Shown here piece by piece: positions 63,776 through 64,000 of a DNA stretch of 64,000 nt. The stretch lies in the NCBI GenBank assembly GCA_025517465.1, contig JAOPKE010000001.1:744001-808000 (forward strand), in the 5' to 3' direction. Under the pieces are notes generated by a model. It did not search any database and was not told where the DNA came from. It saw nothing but the letters and a program-made list of their open reading frames with translations. This DNA is from Halobacteria archaeon HArc-gm2. GTDB lineage: Archaea > Halobacteriota > Halobacteria > Halobacteriales > Haloarculaceae. Within the stretch, counting starts at the first letter, position 1. The number at the start of each line of letters is the position of its first letter. Made by a program: the position numbers and the translations under genes.

Positions 63776-64000
63776 CGTAAGCGGAATTTACGCTGTCGTT
63801 ATTATAGGCTTTTTGCTCGTCTCAGCGGAGCCAGACTACACGAATGCGTGGGGATAGTGGGACGTCGGCAGTCGTGTGAGCGCGCTGGGTCCGTATTCGC
63901 CACGTTACCGGCGGTTGAGGTGGTATAAGCGTCAGTTCGACGATGGCATCACTCCGTGCGAGCGAGTGTCCAGTCGCGTGTTCATCGCGGCGAATCGACG
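63776..64000. other. Window-end region without a clear gene
   Basis: No convincing coding frame is visible in these 225 bp. GGTATAAGCG (63931-63940 approximately) precedes an ATG at 63943 by a short distance. The following 19 codons stay open to the window edge, so a truncated gene may start there, but its sequence looks weak. Confidence 0.3.

Overview
The window is haloarchaeal chromosome: high GC, very acidic predicted proteins, Tat-type lipoproteins, halocyanin, 20S proteasome beta subunit, topoisomerase VI next to DNA gyrase, archaeal pilus-type secretion genes and HEWD/UPF0212-type small proteins. Family Haloarculaceae seems plausible from the gyrBA/top6BA arrangement, but this is an impression and not a demonstrated placement. 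Most genes are ordinary housekeeping genes; accessory sequence is concentrated in a few places.

Layout. 1-10.9 kb is a surface N-glycosylation locus: one partial and three complete alkaline-phosphatase-superfamily ('sulfatase-like') enzymes, a flippase, a GT4 glycosyltransferase, an AglG-type glucuronosyltransferase and the oligosaccharyltransferase AglB. 11-19 kb carries small stress and metabolic genes (CutA, HEWD protein, thioesterase, PadR regulator, TraB-M50 membrane pair, Eis-like acetyltransferase, PurM, HTH-CBS regulator, UPF0212). 19-29.7 kb has psmB, a phosphohexomutase, a cytidine deaminase-nucleoside phosphorylase pair, type II NADH dehydrogenase, an HTH regulator, an NAD-dependent epimerase, arginase, three tandem paralogous small membrane proteins and a PQQ-repeat lipoprotein. 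29.7-38 kb holds gyrB-gyrA divergent from top6B-top6A. 38-44 kb contains a metallo-beta-lactamase protein and a PilB/PilC-like pilus assembly pair. 44-46.5 kb is sucCD, followed by a broken duplicate of the sucD 3' end. 46.7-51.3 kb has a zinc-finger protein and a three-gene ABC exporter whose first permease is fused to a PrsW-like intramembrane protease domain. 51.4-58.5 kb has a macro-domain protein, a DUF2071-like protein, a K+ channel with two RCK units, an HAD phosphatase, a DJ-1/PfpI protein, a zinc ribbon, a sugar dehydrogenase lipoprotein and an MTH865-like protein. 59-60.4 kb is a stand-alone TnpB transposon. 60.5-64 kb has a DtxR regulator, a small membrane protein/HTH pair, a two-domain halocyanin, tRNA-Arg(CCT) with repeated fragments of its own 3' end, and tatA.

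The least explained signal is a family of short hairpins sharing an 11-nt loop, consensus GARCNNNGYGA. At 55944-56171 they form four contiguous 57-bp units (two hairpins each, bordered by GGCGTCC) inside a perfect 16-bp inverted repeat. One unit also sits inside the duplicated sucD tail, where the intact sucD beside it shows the uninterrupted sequence; the insert is bordered by GGCGTCC on both sides. Related hairpins lie at 22961-23067. This looks like a mobile or self-copying structured element that I cannot assign to a known class. The second point of interest is that the glycosylation-locus 'sulfatases' carry Thr where true sulfatases carry the Cys/Ser that becomes formylglycine, which suggests phosphate-ester or phosphotransfer chemistry.
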